From Paramacrobiotus metropolitanus (taxonomy: Eukaryota; Tardigrada; Eutardigrada; Parachela; Macrobiotidae): a stretch of DNA of 64,000 nucleotides. Both the position numbers and the translations under genes were made by a program. This document shows positions 49,667 to 61,361 of this stretch, in pieces; positions within the stretch are counted from its first letter, which is position 1; each line of letters begins with the position of its first letter. Location: positions 682,001-746,000 of the forward strand of contig NW_026570263.1 of the NCBI RefSeq assembly GCF_019649055.1. Direction: 5' to 3'. The notes beneath the pieces were generated by a model. That model saw only the letters and a program-made list of their open reading frames with translations. It did not search any database and was not told where the DNA came from.

Positions 49667-52600
49667 ATGGGCGATATCAAGCTGGCTCCGCTGGCGCAGC
49701 AGGGTTGGTGGTTGTCTTCGCACTGCTGTCATGTTTGTCCTTGGCCTGCAGGCTGAAATTGGGTTGGTAAGGATTTGCTTGCTCGTTGACAGAACATGCC
49801 AAGGAGCTGGATGCGCTCACTCCGCCCGTCAGTCCGCGCCGTGTGCCCTCGGAGCTGCAGTATCTGGGCAGTCTGGACAATTTGACGTTGAGGTATGTGG
49901 TGGTTGTTGAATTTGGCGCCTTATCAGCCGTTTTCAAGTGGCGCATTGTTCGATAAGAGCTTCTGCGCGTAGTCAGCTGATTCGATTTTGGTAGTGTGGC
50001 GGGTATGGGTGTTTCCCGGTTAGCGGCTGCAGATTTCATACATACTGATACATGGCACAGAGCTGTTGCGCTTTGTTATCTGCCGTAATTGTTTTTATTG
50101 ATTTTGCCTTTTGTGCACTTACAGTAACTTTCGGTTTTACATTTGTGTATATTGATAATTGAAATAATAGTACTGGAAAATAGTGTTAAAATTTGATATT
50201 TATTTTGCAAGTCAGATTAAGTGACTGTGGTCTAATACCAGTGTCACAGTGTGGCAGGTAGTGCGAGATTAGGCTGAGATGTAATTCTCAGGCGACGGTG
50301 ATGCAGCACAATTTCAGCAGACTGTCTTCTCACCTGAAAACTGAAAATCAATAAAATCAGGGAATTTTCGGAGATGCAGCATCATGCTGGCATTTATGTC
50401 TTTAAGATCACTGTCAGACTGCTACAGCAAGGAGATACAGTGTTTTTAGTTTTTACTTCAAGCCGTGATAACCGGAAGTTGGCGGCTGCGGATATTCACT
50501 ATTCAGACGGGAAAAATTAGCAGGATAAAATTAAAATAAATAAAATAGAATAAATATAATTAAAATGAATTGTAAATACGTAAATAAAATAAAATTGTAA
50601 ATACGTGAATAAAATTAGAAGAAAAAGCATGGAAGCAGACTAGCGTACGTAAAGATTGTGTGTGCGTTGCAGCTGGACGGATCTGAATGTGTTCATCCCG
50701 GCGGCGAAGAAGTTGTGCGCCTTCGGTCGCAACAGCGAGCGCCCGCCCAGCAAGCACATCCTGCACGATCTCAGCGGTCTGGTGCGGTCCGGGCAGTGCG
50801 TGGCGCTGATGGGCGCCAGCGGCGCCGGCAAGACCACGCTCCTCAACGCGCTCAACGGGTACGCAGTGAATTGAATAATACAGTATTGCCCCTTCACCGG
50901 CGAATTACGTAACATGCTGTCAGCTGACGAGCGCACACACAGTGTGGGAATAACAAACAGCATCAGCGCTTGTTGCGGCTTGCAGGCGCAGTCGCGGGAA
51001 GATCCAGGTGGAAGGCAGTATCGCGGTGAACGGGAAGAAGATCGGCTCATCGGGCATCACCGCCATTTCCGGCTACGTCCAGCAGGTAAGGTAAGCTGCG
51101 GAAACTGAGGTTGAATTTGCGACGCAAATCTGCTGGTGGTTACATAATGCCACTGACAAACCGGTTGAATTTCTCTTGAATGGAGCGGCTAAATTGTACA
51201 TTCATCGTCTGTACTTTTACATAATAATTTTTCTTTATACATTTATACCGTGCATACCAGCGGCATTACGCCGCTTTCCGTCCGTCAACCGGGAAATCAG
51301 CCGCTTTTGCTGGCATTCGAGAGCGTGGATTGAATTACAAGTTTTTTACCGTTAAATTATTATTATTAAATTTCTCAAATTTTCAAAATTTTTCTTATTA
51401 AATGATTCGGTTTGACTCTTCCGCGTCGTCGCAGTTAATTTGGTTTAAAATTACCGGAGTGATTGTTGAGAATTGAAGCAGTAAGAAAAATAATAAGAAT
51501 TCTGTTGTGAAATGTTGTAGGTGGACCTGTTCGTGCCGACGATCACGGTGCGGGAGCACCTGCACTTCCACGCCGCGCTGCGCATGGACCCCTCCATCGC
51601 GCACTGGGTGCGGCGCAACCGCGTGGAGGACGTGATCAACGAGCTGGGCCTGGCCAAGTGCGCCACGGCCTTGATCGGCGGCGGCCACCGCAAGGGCATC
51701 TCCGGCGGGGAGATGAAGCGGCTGGCCTTCGCCTGCGAGGTGCTGACCGACCCGCCGCTCCTCTTCTGCGACGAGCCCACTTCCGGGCTGGACTCCTTCA
51801 TGGCGCAGACGGTGGTGGAGACGATGAACAAGGTGGCCGCCAAGGGCAAGCTGGTCATCTGCACCATCCACCAGCCCTCCTCCGAGACGTTTCTGTTGTT
51901 TGATACGCTGCTGCTGCTGGCCGAGGGACGGACGGCGTGGTTGGGGCCGCGGGAGGAGGCCGGCGAGTTCTTTCTGGTGAGCAGGAGGTGTTCCGATTTA
52001 ATTTACATTTTCATATAATTTAAACAATTTCTTTAAATTAAAATGCAATAAATTTTTCATACAACTGCGAATAATAAAAAAAAATACTTTTGATAACTTA
52101 ATATACGTATTCTGGAATAAAATTTAATTTCTGGTCCTGTAAACAGAATCTGGGCCGGCCTACTTGAGAAATATAAATGCGAATTCTTACCTGAAAGGGG
52201 AAAATTGGAAAGAAATTTTTTTTAAATATTTTAAAATTATAAAACTAAATCGAGAATAATTTTGGTAATAAATTTTAAATCAGTTTAACTGCAAATAATT
52301 TTTAAATAATTTGAAAGTGTAAAACTAAATCGAGAATAATTTTGGTAATAAATTTTAAAACCAGTTTAATTGCAAATAATTTAATTTTTGCGCGTGTGGC
52401 ACAGAATCTGGGCCGGCCGATCCCGGAGGACTACAACCCGGCGGATTTCTACGTGAACGTGCTGGCCATCATCCCCGGGAAGGAGGAGGCCTGCCGCGAG
52501 CAGGTGCGCTACATCTGCGACCAGTTCGCGCTGACGGAGCGCCACCAGACCATGACGAGCGAAGCGCACCAGCTCATCCAGGACGCGCAGGACACCGTGC

Positions 52601-54489
52601 GTATCCTGCTCTCCCGGCGTTTATTCTGAGCGTTCATTTAAGAGATTTTGCAGGGGGAGAAGAAGAGCAAGATGGGGACGTACAAAGCCAGCTGGCTGGA
52701 GCAGATGCGCGCCGTGTTGTGGCGCGCGCGCACCACGATGAAACGCGAGCCGATGCTGTTCCGTGTGCGCGTCATCCAGTCCATCGTCGTCGGCCTCATG
52801 TTCGGCTTCATCTACTACCGGCAGGACATGACCAGCGAGGGAGTGATGAATATCAACGGCATTCTGTACATGTTCCTTATGCAGATGGTGGGTGCATCTT
52901 GGACGAAGCATTTCCTGACTTTTTAATTTTATTTATCGTTATTAATAATAATGAATAATATTGCTAATAAAAATACGAATTTCTTTCAGCTTTTTTCATT
53001 ATTATTTTAGTATTATTAATATTTCTTGGTGATATAGTACCATTAAATCGATCGGAATAAAAGAGAAAAAAACTGGCAGAATGTTTTATTAAAATAAAAA
53101 AATGTTTTCATATTTTTTAAATAAATTATTCATTATTTTGTTGTTATTTTATCTGATTATTAATGATAACGAAAAATCTTGGTAATAGAAACATAAATTT
53201 GTTCATAAATTTTTTTGAAGTGATAATATTTATTGGTGACTTAATATCATTAAACTGGAAAGAATAATAACAGAAAGAAATGACAAAATGTTTTATAAAG
53301 ATAAAAAATATTTTTAAATTATCTAAATAAAGTGTCCTAATTTTTGTAATTATACATACAGACGATGGGTAACGTGTTCGCCGTGGTGGGCACCTTCACG
53401 GGAGAGCTGCCCATCTTTTTGAAGGAGCACGAGTCGGGCATGTACCGCAGCGACGTGTACTACCTGTGCAAGATGCTGGTGGACCTGCCGGTGTTCCTGC
53501 TGATCCCCTTCGTCTTCATCGTCATCGTCTACTGGATCGTCGGCCTGTACCCGACGGCGGGCGCCTTCTTCACCAACTGGGCGCTGTGTGCATTAGTGGC
53601 CAACGTCGCCGTCAGCTTCGGCTACATCGTCGCCTGCGCCTTCCCCACCACGCAGGCCGCGCTGGCCGTGGGGATGACGCTGCTCCTGCCCATCACGCTC
53701 TTCGGGGGGTTGTTCATGAGTCTGGCCAGTATTCCCAACTGGTTGAAATGGATCGAGGTCAGTTGCTGATTTTTTGGCCATTTTTGACGATGATTTAACC
53801 AGGTTTCTTGGTATTTATTCTGCAGTACTTATCATGGTTCCGTTACGCCAACGAAGGTAACATTGTGTATCTCTAAATAATTCAGATTTTTATAAATAAT
53901 TTCATATAAGATCGTTCAAGATTTTGCAGATTTTTGAGGTTTTCAAGTTTTGTTTAAATTTTTAACGCAAGTTAAAAATCTGACACGTGGTCACTTTGCA
54001 GTCATTTGATTTATCTGTATAACTTTATTATTATTTATAATTCCGGATAAGTTGGCTTATTTGTGCACATTTTTAGAAGTTTTTGGCCGCGCAGATAATC
54101 CAAATTAATAGAAAATGCTTCAAAATAATTAAGAAAAAAGTTTACAATACATAATTATTTTGTAACTAAGACTATATGTGCCGGTATCTGTTTAAATAGT
54201 AATATAAATTTTTTTATATTGGAATAAATTAGATAAGGTTGTGTAATTGAGTGTGATGGTGACGGGCGTCTTTTCGCCGGCAGCGTTGGGCATCAACCAG
54301 TGGCTGCACGTGGAGAACATCACCTGCAGCGTGGGCAACTTCACCTGTCCGCGCAGCGGCCGCCAAGTGCTGGACGCCATGAACTTCGACGTGGATGATT
54401 TCTATTTCGACATCGGCATCCTCCTCGTCATGATCGTCGTGTTCCGCTGCATCGCCTACATGTTCCTCTACCTCCGCACCAAACGCTAG
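49667..54489 (+). CDS. w: ABCG half transporter, White family, 10 exons
   Basis: Half-size ABC transporter (ATPase then membrane domain) that works as a dimer; insect White carries pigment precursors and related small molecules. Exons are 49667-49703, 49793-49892, 50673-50858, 50986-51085, 51521-51976, 52405-52596, 52654-52887, 53362-53757, 53826-53856 and 54284-54489 (645 residues; phases 1, 2, 2, 0, 0, 0, 0, 0, 1). The nucleotide-binding domain has [10 protein letters not shown], Walker A GASGAGKT (93-100), GYVQQVDLF, signature ISGGE (201-205), Walker [14 protein letters not shown] and the switch [25 protein letters not shown] and [12 protein letters not shown] closely follow insect White. 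Membrane segments end at [11 protein letters not shown], followed by a Cys-bearing extracellular loop and a last helix. It is slightly shorter than fly White (687). Scarlet, Brown or other ABCG relatives fit less well. Confidence 0.93.
52143..52160 (+). pseudogene. Decoy copy of White exon 6 start inside intron 5
   Basis: Eighteen bases, acagaatctgggccggcc, repeat exactly the acceptor and first 14 bases of exon 6 (52401-52418), 258 bases upstream of the real one. If spliced here, the frame would read NLGRPT and stop. It looks like a decayed partial exon duplication. Confidence 0.7.
52241..52382 (+). repeat. 80-bp tandem duplication in White intron 5
   Basis: The block aaaactaaatcgagaataat, continuing through ttttggtaataaattttaaa, occurs at 52241 and again at 52321. 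It is followed in both by cagttta and tgcaaataatt. Identity is high over about 60 bases. Confidence 0.85.
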
Positions 54490-56003
54490 ATGCCCGCTCA
54501 CCATTCCGTCCGCTTCTGAATCAAAAAGTCCCCTCCTTGCCGCTACTTTCGCCGCTAATGCAGTTTCATTGCCACTGTGACAGTTTCCTGCAATCTCGCA
54601 ATTCGGATTTGTGCAGTAATTTATGTATTCTATTCTCCGTGTGCCGTTTGATCCTAGTCAGTGCCGTTTGAGTCTCGGTTTGGATCTGATCAGAAAATAT
54701 GATTAAATTAAAGGTCACTTCGATGCGCCAGGAAATTTCTTGGCGCATAGTCAATTTGCTGTGCGCCCGGAAATTCGCCGCCGAAATCAAGATTTATGGA
54801 TTGAAATTATTAATAACCTAATACTGTAGTTTTATATATACTGGGTTATGATTATACGAGTACTTCGTAAAGTGATATTAACAACCTGAAAACAATCAGA
54901 TTTTAATTTTGCGGGAAATTTCCCGGCGCATAGCACTTTCGTAAATTAAAATGTACGGATGTCCAGAAAACTAGCGTTTCTGAATCACAACCGGAAACCT
55001 TTCGCGTTTCACGCTTCGCTTTTAAATCGGTTAGTCAATCGAACGGCAGCATTCCAAACGAAACAAATAAAAAAGCCGAAATGACAACAAATTCAACTGT
55101 AATTGATTTTTGAATTTATTTATTACTGCAGTATTTTTTATTTATTTGTTCCATTTATTTTAATTTATTGTCAATGTAATTTACTATTAATTTTTAATTT
55201 ATTCTTTATTTTTAAATTTATTTGATAAATAATTGTAGCTGGTAAAACGGTTCAAACTAAATGCCGGCTAAATGAAATAAGATGGAATAACGGTCGATTA
55301 CAACGCTGTAATAATCAGTAAGTAATAATTTTAATGTTTCCGGTGGTGATTTTGTTTATTACACGCGAAATATTCAAATCATTTTAATTACAAATCCGCT
55401 TCATTCCAGATCGTTTCGGAAAAATTAGAAATTTAAATTAAATTTTAACTGATTTTATCAAAATGTTGGACAAAATGATATATAAGGGTTTTTTCATATC
55501 TCATTTTTGCTTCGTTCATATCATACACCAGAAAAAATATTCGGTCAATAAAATTCACTTTGTAAATTCCATTTGAGATCAAGTTCATTTCCATAACGCC
55601 CCAAAATTGTTTGAGCTCCTACCCTAAAAAACCGTTGTTTGCCGGTGATTGGTCAGTTGGACGTTGTGTCATGACGACAGATACGGTGGCACCGTTAAAG
55701 AAGAATAATAATAATTGTTGTAAAGTGTGTGTTGCGTAACGCCGGTTGGGTTGTGGACGGAAGAACAATTTGCAACGCCGACACGCAGTCAGTGGTCGTG
55801 ATAACAAACCAGCTGGCAGCTGATTCCACCGGCTGTTTATTTACCCAGTCGGTCGTCCAAACAATGCCGGCGCAACATCCAAACATGCCTTCAACACACC
55901 GTCAACTGGTCGCGGTCTCACCGCCGCCAACTGCCGCCGGTCAGTCCACTTTTCGACACTAACTAGTTCACTCCGCCATTGTTAGTGTGCTGCACACGCC
56001 GCC
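54490..56003. other. Intergenic region between White-like and Pro/Gln-rich genes
   Basis: AT-rich spacer with the White 3' flank and the promoter of the following secreted-protein gene. No open frame is recognised, and no strong TATA box lies before 56004. Confidence 0.5.
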
Positions 56004-57192
56004 ATGTTCGTGCTGCTTTCCCTAACGGTATCGCTCGCGGCCGCACGCGATCTCGTTCCCCTCAGCGAGCGGAATGCCGCACTTCCGGCGCTCCCGGAGG
56101 ACCTGGTGCTGATGGATGACGAGCCCCTTCAGACGCGCCAACGCCCCTTCCCCCCGCCCGGCAATAACAACCGGCCGCCGATGACCTTTGACAATAACCG
56201 GCCTTTATCACCGCCGCCTCCGTTCGAACCTCCCAACAGCCGGCAGTTCGAGCAGCACCCTCCCCAGGGCTTCCCGGTCATCGCTCCCAACATGGCGCCC
56301 CCGTTGCAGGCCCAGGCGAACAGTTTCCCGGGCCGGCCGCCCCTCCAACCGGCTCCGCAACGCCCGGAGCAACGTCCCCCGCCCAACGGGCCACCTCCCG
56401 TGGAGCCGCCTTCCCGGCAAGCCATGATCAGTGGGCTGATGGCGCTGCCGCTGGAACAGCAGCAGTCGCAGTCGTTACCGCAACCACCGCCCCAACTGGC
56501 GCAGTCCATGCAGGGAGGTCCCCCGATGCAACCGGGAGGAGGTCTCCAAATGCAACAGGGAGGACCTCCCATGGCGCCCATGCAGCCAGGAGGACCTCCG
56601 GGATCTCCGCAACAGTCCGGAATGGCACCGCCCATGCAGCAGCAGAACGGGCCGCCTCCGGCCTCCATCGCTCTCGACCCCGCCCAGCAGGGATCGGAAG
56701 TCGTCATCCGGCCGCCCGCTTCGCCGTACGTGTTTATATATATTTGTTCATACGCTGTTGACTGTATGCGTGGTGTGTCAATACAGGTCAATGCCGGCGG
56801 CGCAACCGATTAGCGCCGGGCCCATCCCCCCGGGGATGATGACCGGCGTTGCCTCGGCGCAGCAGAACCCGATGGATCCGGCGCAGGCGCTGCCCCCCGG
56901 GGCGCCGGTGCCGCCGCAGGAGGTTCAGGCCTTCGCCGTGCCCAACGACAGCCAGAACGCCATCCCCACGGGCGGGGGCGCTGGCGACAGCGGCGCGGTG
57001 GACCGGCTGCACGACATGACGAGCGGGCTGCTGTTGACGCAGCAGGAGATGGCCGAGCGAATACACCAGCAGAGCGAGGTCATCGCCTTCCTCATGAAGA
57101 GCCTCGTGCGCGAGCAGCCGACGGCAGACCCCACGCCCAAGTCGGACGCGGTTAATAATAAACCTTCGTCTATCAGTACCGGCTTCACGTAA
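56004..57192 (+). CDS. Secreted Pro/Gln/Met-rich low-complexity protein, 2 exons
   Basis: Exons 56004-56725 and 56787-57192 join in phase 2 to give 375 residues. The N-terminus MFVLLSLTVSLAAARD is a good signal peptide with likely cleavage after the Ala run. The body is rich in Pro, Gln and Gly, with approximate repeats of the type MQPGGPP, MQQGGPP and PMAPMQPGG around residues 170-210. There is no Cys in the mature part, and no known domain. The last 90 residues change character: VDRLHDMTSGLLLTQQEMAE and following residues form a predicted amphipathic helix, possibly a coiled coil. Roles such as an extracellular matrix, cuticle or eggshell component, or a disordered protein, are guesses. It converges on the gustatory receptor, with 131 bases between stop codons. 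Confidence 0.8.
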
Positions 57193-57258
57193 CAGTTTTT
57201 CGGTTTATTCCATTTATTTTGCAATTTCTTATGTCTTTTTGCGATCCGGTGTTTTGTA

Positions 57259-57264
57259 TTTATT
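57259..57264 (-). terminator. Poly(A) signal of the gustatory receptor gene
   Basis: The minus-strand AATAAA (TTTATT on plus) lies 60 bases beyond the receptor stop codon. Two further minus-strand AATAAA motifs occur at 57218-57213 and 57209-57204. Confidence 0.5.
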
Positions 57265-57265
57265 A

Positions 57266-57271
57266 AATAAA
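57266..57271 (+). terminator. Poly(A) signal of the Pro/Gln-rich gene
   Basis: AATAAA lies 74 bases after the stop at 57192 and is the first plus-strand match. It lies one base from the opposing signal of the convergent receptor gene. Confidence 0.6.
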
Positions 57272-57323
57272 ATGCAGAGAAGATATACAAAAATGCATTC
57301 GTGGGATTCTTTCCCGGGTGACG

Positions 57324-59495
57324 TTAAAGCGATCGGTTGCAGTTGCACATTACGGCCGACAGGCGCGCTTCCATCGCGTCGAGATCCTTCTGCTGATTCT
57401 TCGTCTCGTACACCACGACGCCGTAGGCCGCCAGCAAGCCGAACAGCTGCAACAACAGCGTCGGTTGACACATGCCACAGTTGCGCTAACAGTGCTACTT
57501 TTACGCGTTGGGTTGCACTCACGGTGCTGACGTATTCCGGCATGATGACAAAACACCCGCAAGCCGACACCGCGCCGTCATACACGCTGAACTGCTGGGC
57601 AAACCGCTGCAGTTCCCGGCGCAGATTGGCATCCTGCTCGTGCTGCACCAGCGCCCGCTGCACCGCTTCCTGCACGCTTTGCACCTGAAAGGTCCCACAG
57701 AAAGTTTTATCACAGTATAAAGTAGAAAATCACGCATAAGTATAAAGGTCACGGAAATATATATGTGGACACTGCAAGCGCAATAAAATAAAGGGCATGG
57801 TTTCAGTTACGCTGAATAAATAATCAGTATTCATATAAGTACGTACGTGTATAAGCAGCCACATGAAAAATCAAACATGTATATGCGGTTTTATATGCGA
57901 CGCATAATTATAAAGATCACAAATATATACTAGTGCAGCTGGCGCAATGGTAATACACCCAAGGTCATGGCTAAATAATTATTTATATACGTGTATAAAG
58001 TATAAACATGTATATAAAGATAAAGTACAATTTTATATGTGTAATTATGACGATTGACGCATACTTATAAAGGTCATGTACATATATATAGCGGACTTTA
58101 AAAAGATACTGCTCTTGATATATGAATTGTCAGGAGGAAGGTCTAACACCCCCTCGAAATACAGATAAATCTGGGTGTGGAAGAACACGGGTCTTCCACA
58201 AAAGAAGAGTTTATTGCCCAAAAAGGGAAAAATACAGAAATAAGGAGAAAAGGAAGCAATAAACTGATCATTTCCACAGGAAATGCAGGAAACTATAGCA
58301 GCAGCCACCGAGGGCGGCTGCTCGATACATCAAGCACACAGCGTGACAGAATCAATGAATACATATATACATATGCAGTCACCCGAAAGGTCAAATATAG
58401 TTTTATATATGGCCGTAGGCCGTAGTTAATGGAATTATGACTGTAATGTCACGATTTGAACTTAATAAAATATAATTATATGTTTTATATATGGTGCATA
58501 ACTACATAGGTCACATTTATATACACGCGTACTTTAGCGTAGTGTTGTAGATATAAAAGGATTTTGGCCATTCCGTTGAGAAATCCCAACGAGCCAAAGA
58601 TGAACACCATCCGGGCGGAGTCGTAGTTGACCGCTTTATCGGAGTTCAATCCCGCCCCGATAATAGCCACGAATGACAGCAAATCCCGGGCGCACCCGAA
58701 CAATATAAAGGGCGCGAAGATGGCGTTGATATCCCCGAAGGAGAGCAGCAGACGTCGGTACGCTGACTGGGCGTGGTGGACCCCGGCGACCGTGGTGACG
58801 TCCTCCCGCAGCAGCCGGCGCACCTGAACATGCCCGGCATTCAACATGCTGAGCAGCGCCACCAGGCAGCCCTGCACCAGGCTCTCGCAGGCGGCACTTA
58901 GCATAATCGGGCCGACGGTGAACGGAAAGATGACGTAGAGCGGCGCCATGACCCCGCCCGGCAGGAAGGGCAGGCGGTAGGCCCAGAAATCCCAGCTGAA
59001 GAGCCGGGAGGGGTCGGTCTGCAGGGCGCAGTATGAGACGTACGCGCAGACGACGTACACCACGTTCCACGCCCAGATCCGCCGCCAGACACGCCGGCAA
59101 CGGGAGACCTCGGTGTCCGGGAGGAGGGCGCGCAGGAGACGGTGGAGGTCGTCGGCTACCGAGGGGAGGTGGCGCAGGAGGGGTGCGGCGAGGAGGATGA
59201 GGAGGAGGCACTGCAGGAAGAGGAGGCAGGCGAAGGAGGCGGCGATGATGGAGAAGAGCTCCTGCTGCTGCAGGCTGCGCAGGAAGGCGTGGAGGTACAC
59301 CTGGGTGATGGGTCCGATGAAGGCCAGGAGGATGAGGCCCACTAGGAAGACGGTCCACCCCAGGACCGGTAGGTGGACGCCGCCGGTAAGGGAGTAGGGA
59401 AAGACGCCGCATAACTGCATGCAACGGAGATAGGCGACGGGAATGAAGCGGTTGGAGCACGTCGAAGATGCCGGTTTTTCTTTACCGGCCATCAT
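57324..59495 (-). CDS. Insect-type gustatory receptor (7TM ligand-gated channel family), 3 exons
   Basis: Exons 59495-58533, 57684-57523 and 57446-57324 join in phase 0 to give 415 residues, within the usual range for gustatory receptors. Six hydrophobic helices lie in exon 1 (for example WTVFLVGLILLAFIGPI, FACLLFLQCLLLILL, MVFIFGSLGFLNGM) and the seventh in exon 3 (LFGLLAAYGVVVY). The order from exon 2 to 3, SACGCFVIMPEYVST then AAYGVVVYE, matches the C-terminal signature of the family (ACGxFxL..., then TYxVVLxQF), although the final QF is replaced by ET. A tail of about 30 residues follows. These receptors form cation channels in chemosensory neurons, with the N-terminus inside. Ligand unknown. 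The start may be 59495 or the adjacent ATG at 59492. Intron 1 carries degenerate 160-bp repeats. Confidence 0.82.
57735..58514 (-). repeat. Degenerate tandem repeat filling receptor intron 1
   Basis: The block gcataagtataaaggtcac recurs with changes at 57735-57753, 57902-57920, 58059-58077 and 58496-58514, each preceded by ttttatat-type sequence. Spacing between the first three is 159-167 bases. Each copy carries an AGGTCA or one-base variant. Confidence 0.6.
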
Positions 59496-60951
59496 CGTTA
59501 ATCGGCGCGGTCAAGCGACGTACTTCCGGCGGTCGCAAAGGTGACCTCTACAGTAGAGAATGACCGCTGGTGGATTATAGCGCAGTATATATGCTGCAGT
59601 GCAAGGTTTATTACGGTGCATTGGTTTGTAAACGATTGTGCGGAAAAACGGGAAAGCAACTGGAAACGACTGAGAGGAAGTATAATGTTTTAGGCAGCGA
59701 CAACATAAACGTAGTGGTAATCGATAACTTTGGTATTAAACAGCTGTCTGTCTACTGTGAGCGCTGTACATTGTACACCGCCATCCGTGCTCCTGAAATT
59801 CCAGTTGTGTACGTAATCTGCCCGTCTGTAGAAATATTTTTTTCGATCGCGAGATGACTGGTGATCGTTCCGCTCTGTCCTGACAGCCACGCAACGAGTT
59901 GGTCAACGGTTGAAATCGACGGTACTGGAATACCGGAAGGAGTGCTGAGACAAACGTTGCGAGCCGGTTCAATGTCGGTAATTACCGTATCGCATACACC
60001 ATAAAATTACAGAGCCATAAACCGCAGTTTTGTTCATGATCACAACCGAATTCTTGGGTTGTTCATATATAGGTATAATTTAAATTTTAACTGTAAAGTA
60101 GTGTGCCCGCGCTTGCACTTTTGTTGTTATGGCGGCTATTGCCCAATAAACACACATTTATAGGTATATTATATACCGTATATACATAAATATGGCCCGG
60201 TTGCGTTGCGTATACCGGATATATGTTGCTGCGATATTCTATATGCGATAAGGTCACTGCGCGCCCTCATGTGACATCCCATGTTAGCATTCTGCCTTCT
60301 TCCCCCGGAGCTAGCGTAATGCCATTCGTTTTCCGTGCTTTTGTACTGTATTCGTACTGCATATGGGCACACAGCGGGTGTGTGTTTGCTTTGTCGTCAA
60401 CATATTTGCAGCAGCGGAATTTGCGGTACGTGGTGGCCTGCTGTGTAATTGCCATACTCGAACATGTGCCAGTGCACGTGTATTCCCCAGCGGTTCGCAT
60501 CGGTCATTTCGTCATACTTCCGGTTTACTTGAACGTACGACAGATATCCATGCACAACATGCAGTATATACGTACAGTACTCTGTACACACGAATACCTA
60601 GTAATTTTATCATAGATTTTATATTAACACTGTATTCGACCGTACTACTACTGTAAATCTGTAATACAGAGTAATCAATCAAAATGCAAGAGTTCTTAGA
60701 CTGCAAACTTTTTATCTGACCTTTCAGAATTCACCAGTAATATTCACGTTTTTCGCGGTTGCAACGCGACGTTCCCAGTATCGATACAAAGCAGAGTTAC
60801 AAATAGCGTACTACGCAAAAATCATAGAGGACCAACGACAACACACACCGTCCATCTAACCTATGTAAAACGCTGCAGTAAGCACATATTTAACCCACTA
60901 TACCAGGTAGTAGTTACAGCCAGCTTGCCATTTCCATCAGCTGTTGACGAA
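59496..60951. other. Intergenic region between receptor and Cys-rich genes
   Basis: The 5' flank of the receptor lies at its start. One copy of a dispersed repeat of about 110 bp lies at about 60050-60162. No gene is recognised. Confidence 0.5.
60050..60162 (+). repeat. Dispersed repeat, copy 1
   Basis: It shares gaatt..tgggttg, attttaa, aagtagtgt, cgcgcttgca and ggctattgccca with 63362-63470 in the same order and orientation. Confidence 0.6.
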
Positions 60952-61260
60952 TTAGCCCGAAACGCAGACAAACTGCGTCTCGGCATCGTTGCATGGACAG
61001 CATTTTCCCGTCCCCCCGCTGGATAGAGTACAGGATGTACCTTTGGCGCTGCATCCTGGTCCGGCCGAGCACGACGGATGGGCTGGTCGACTGCCCGAGC
61101 CGGAGCTGGAACCGGAAGCGCTGGATCGGGGCGGCGGCGGCGGGCCGCGCGGTGGTTGGGGCCCCTGGGCTTTGCCGCGCGACCGCACCGGGTCGGCCAC
61201 GGCGCACAGCACGGCACAGCAGCCGACCAGGACGAGCAGGGCCACACTGGCGGGATGCAT
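60952..61260 (-). CDS. Short secreted cysteine-rich protein, single exon
   Basis: A 102-residue ORF starts with a clear signal peptide (MHPASVALLVLVGCCAVLCA, cleavage probably before DPVRSRG). A Pro-rich spacer (PPRGPPPPPRS) and a Ser/Gly stretch follow. The C-terminal 40 residues have seven cysteines in the order C-x5-C-x5-C-x9-CC-x-C-x9-C, ending FVCVSG. An odd number of cysteines suggests a disulfide-linked dimer or a missed final exon. A TATA box lies about 100 bases upstream. No known family is recognised; a small extracellular, cuticular or defence peptide is possible but unproven. Confidence 0.6.
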   Translation of the reverse strand: MHPASVALLVLVGCCAVLCAVADPVRSRGKAQGPQPPRGPPPPPRSSASGSSSGSGSRPAHPSCSAGPGCSAKGTSCTLSSGGTGKCCPCNDAETQFVCVSG

Positions 61261-61361
61261 CGTGTCGGTGGGATCGGTTGATATACAATTAATGGCACAG
61301 GCAAATACTGTACAGTATAACTGCGCTGCGATATGTGAGTGTGACTGTCTTTACGCCGGGG

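Noticed and set aside
56129-56791. Gly/Cys-rich 220-codon minus-strand ORF
   Set aside because: Mirror image of the Pro/Gln-rich exon; Pro codons read backwards give Gly, and the frame runs across the sense intron.
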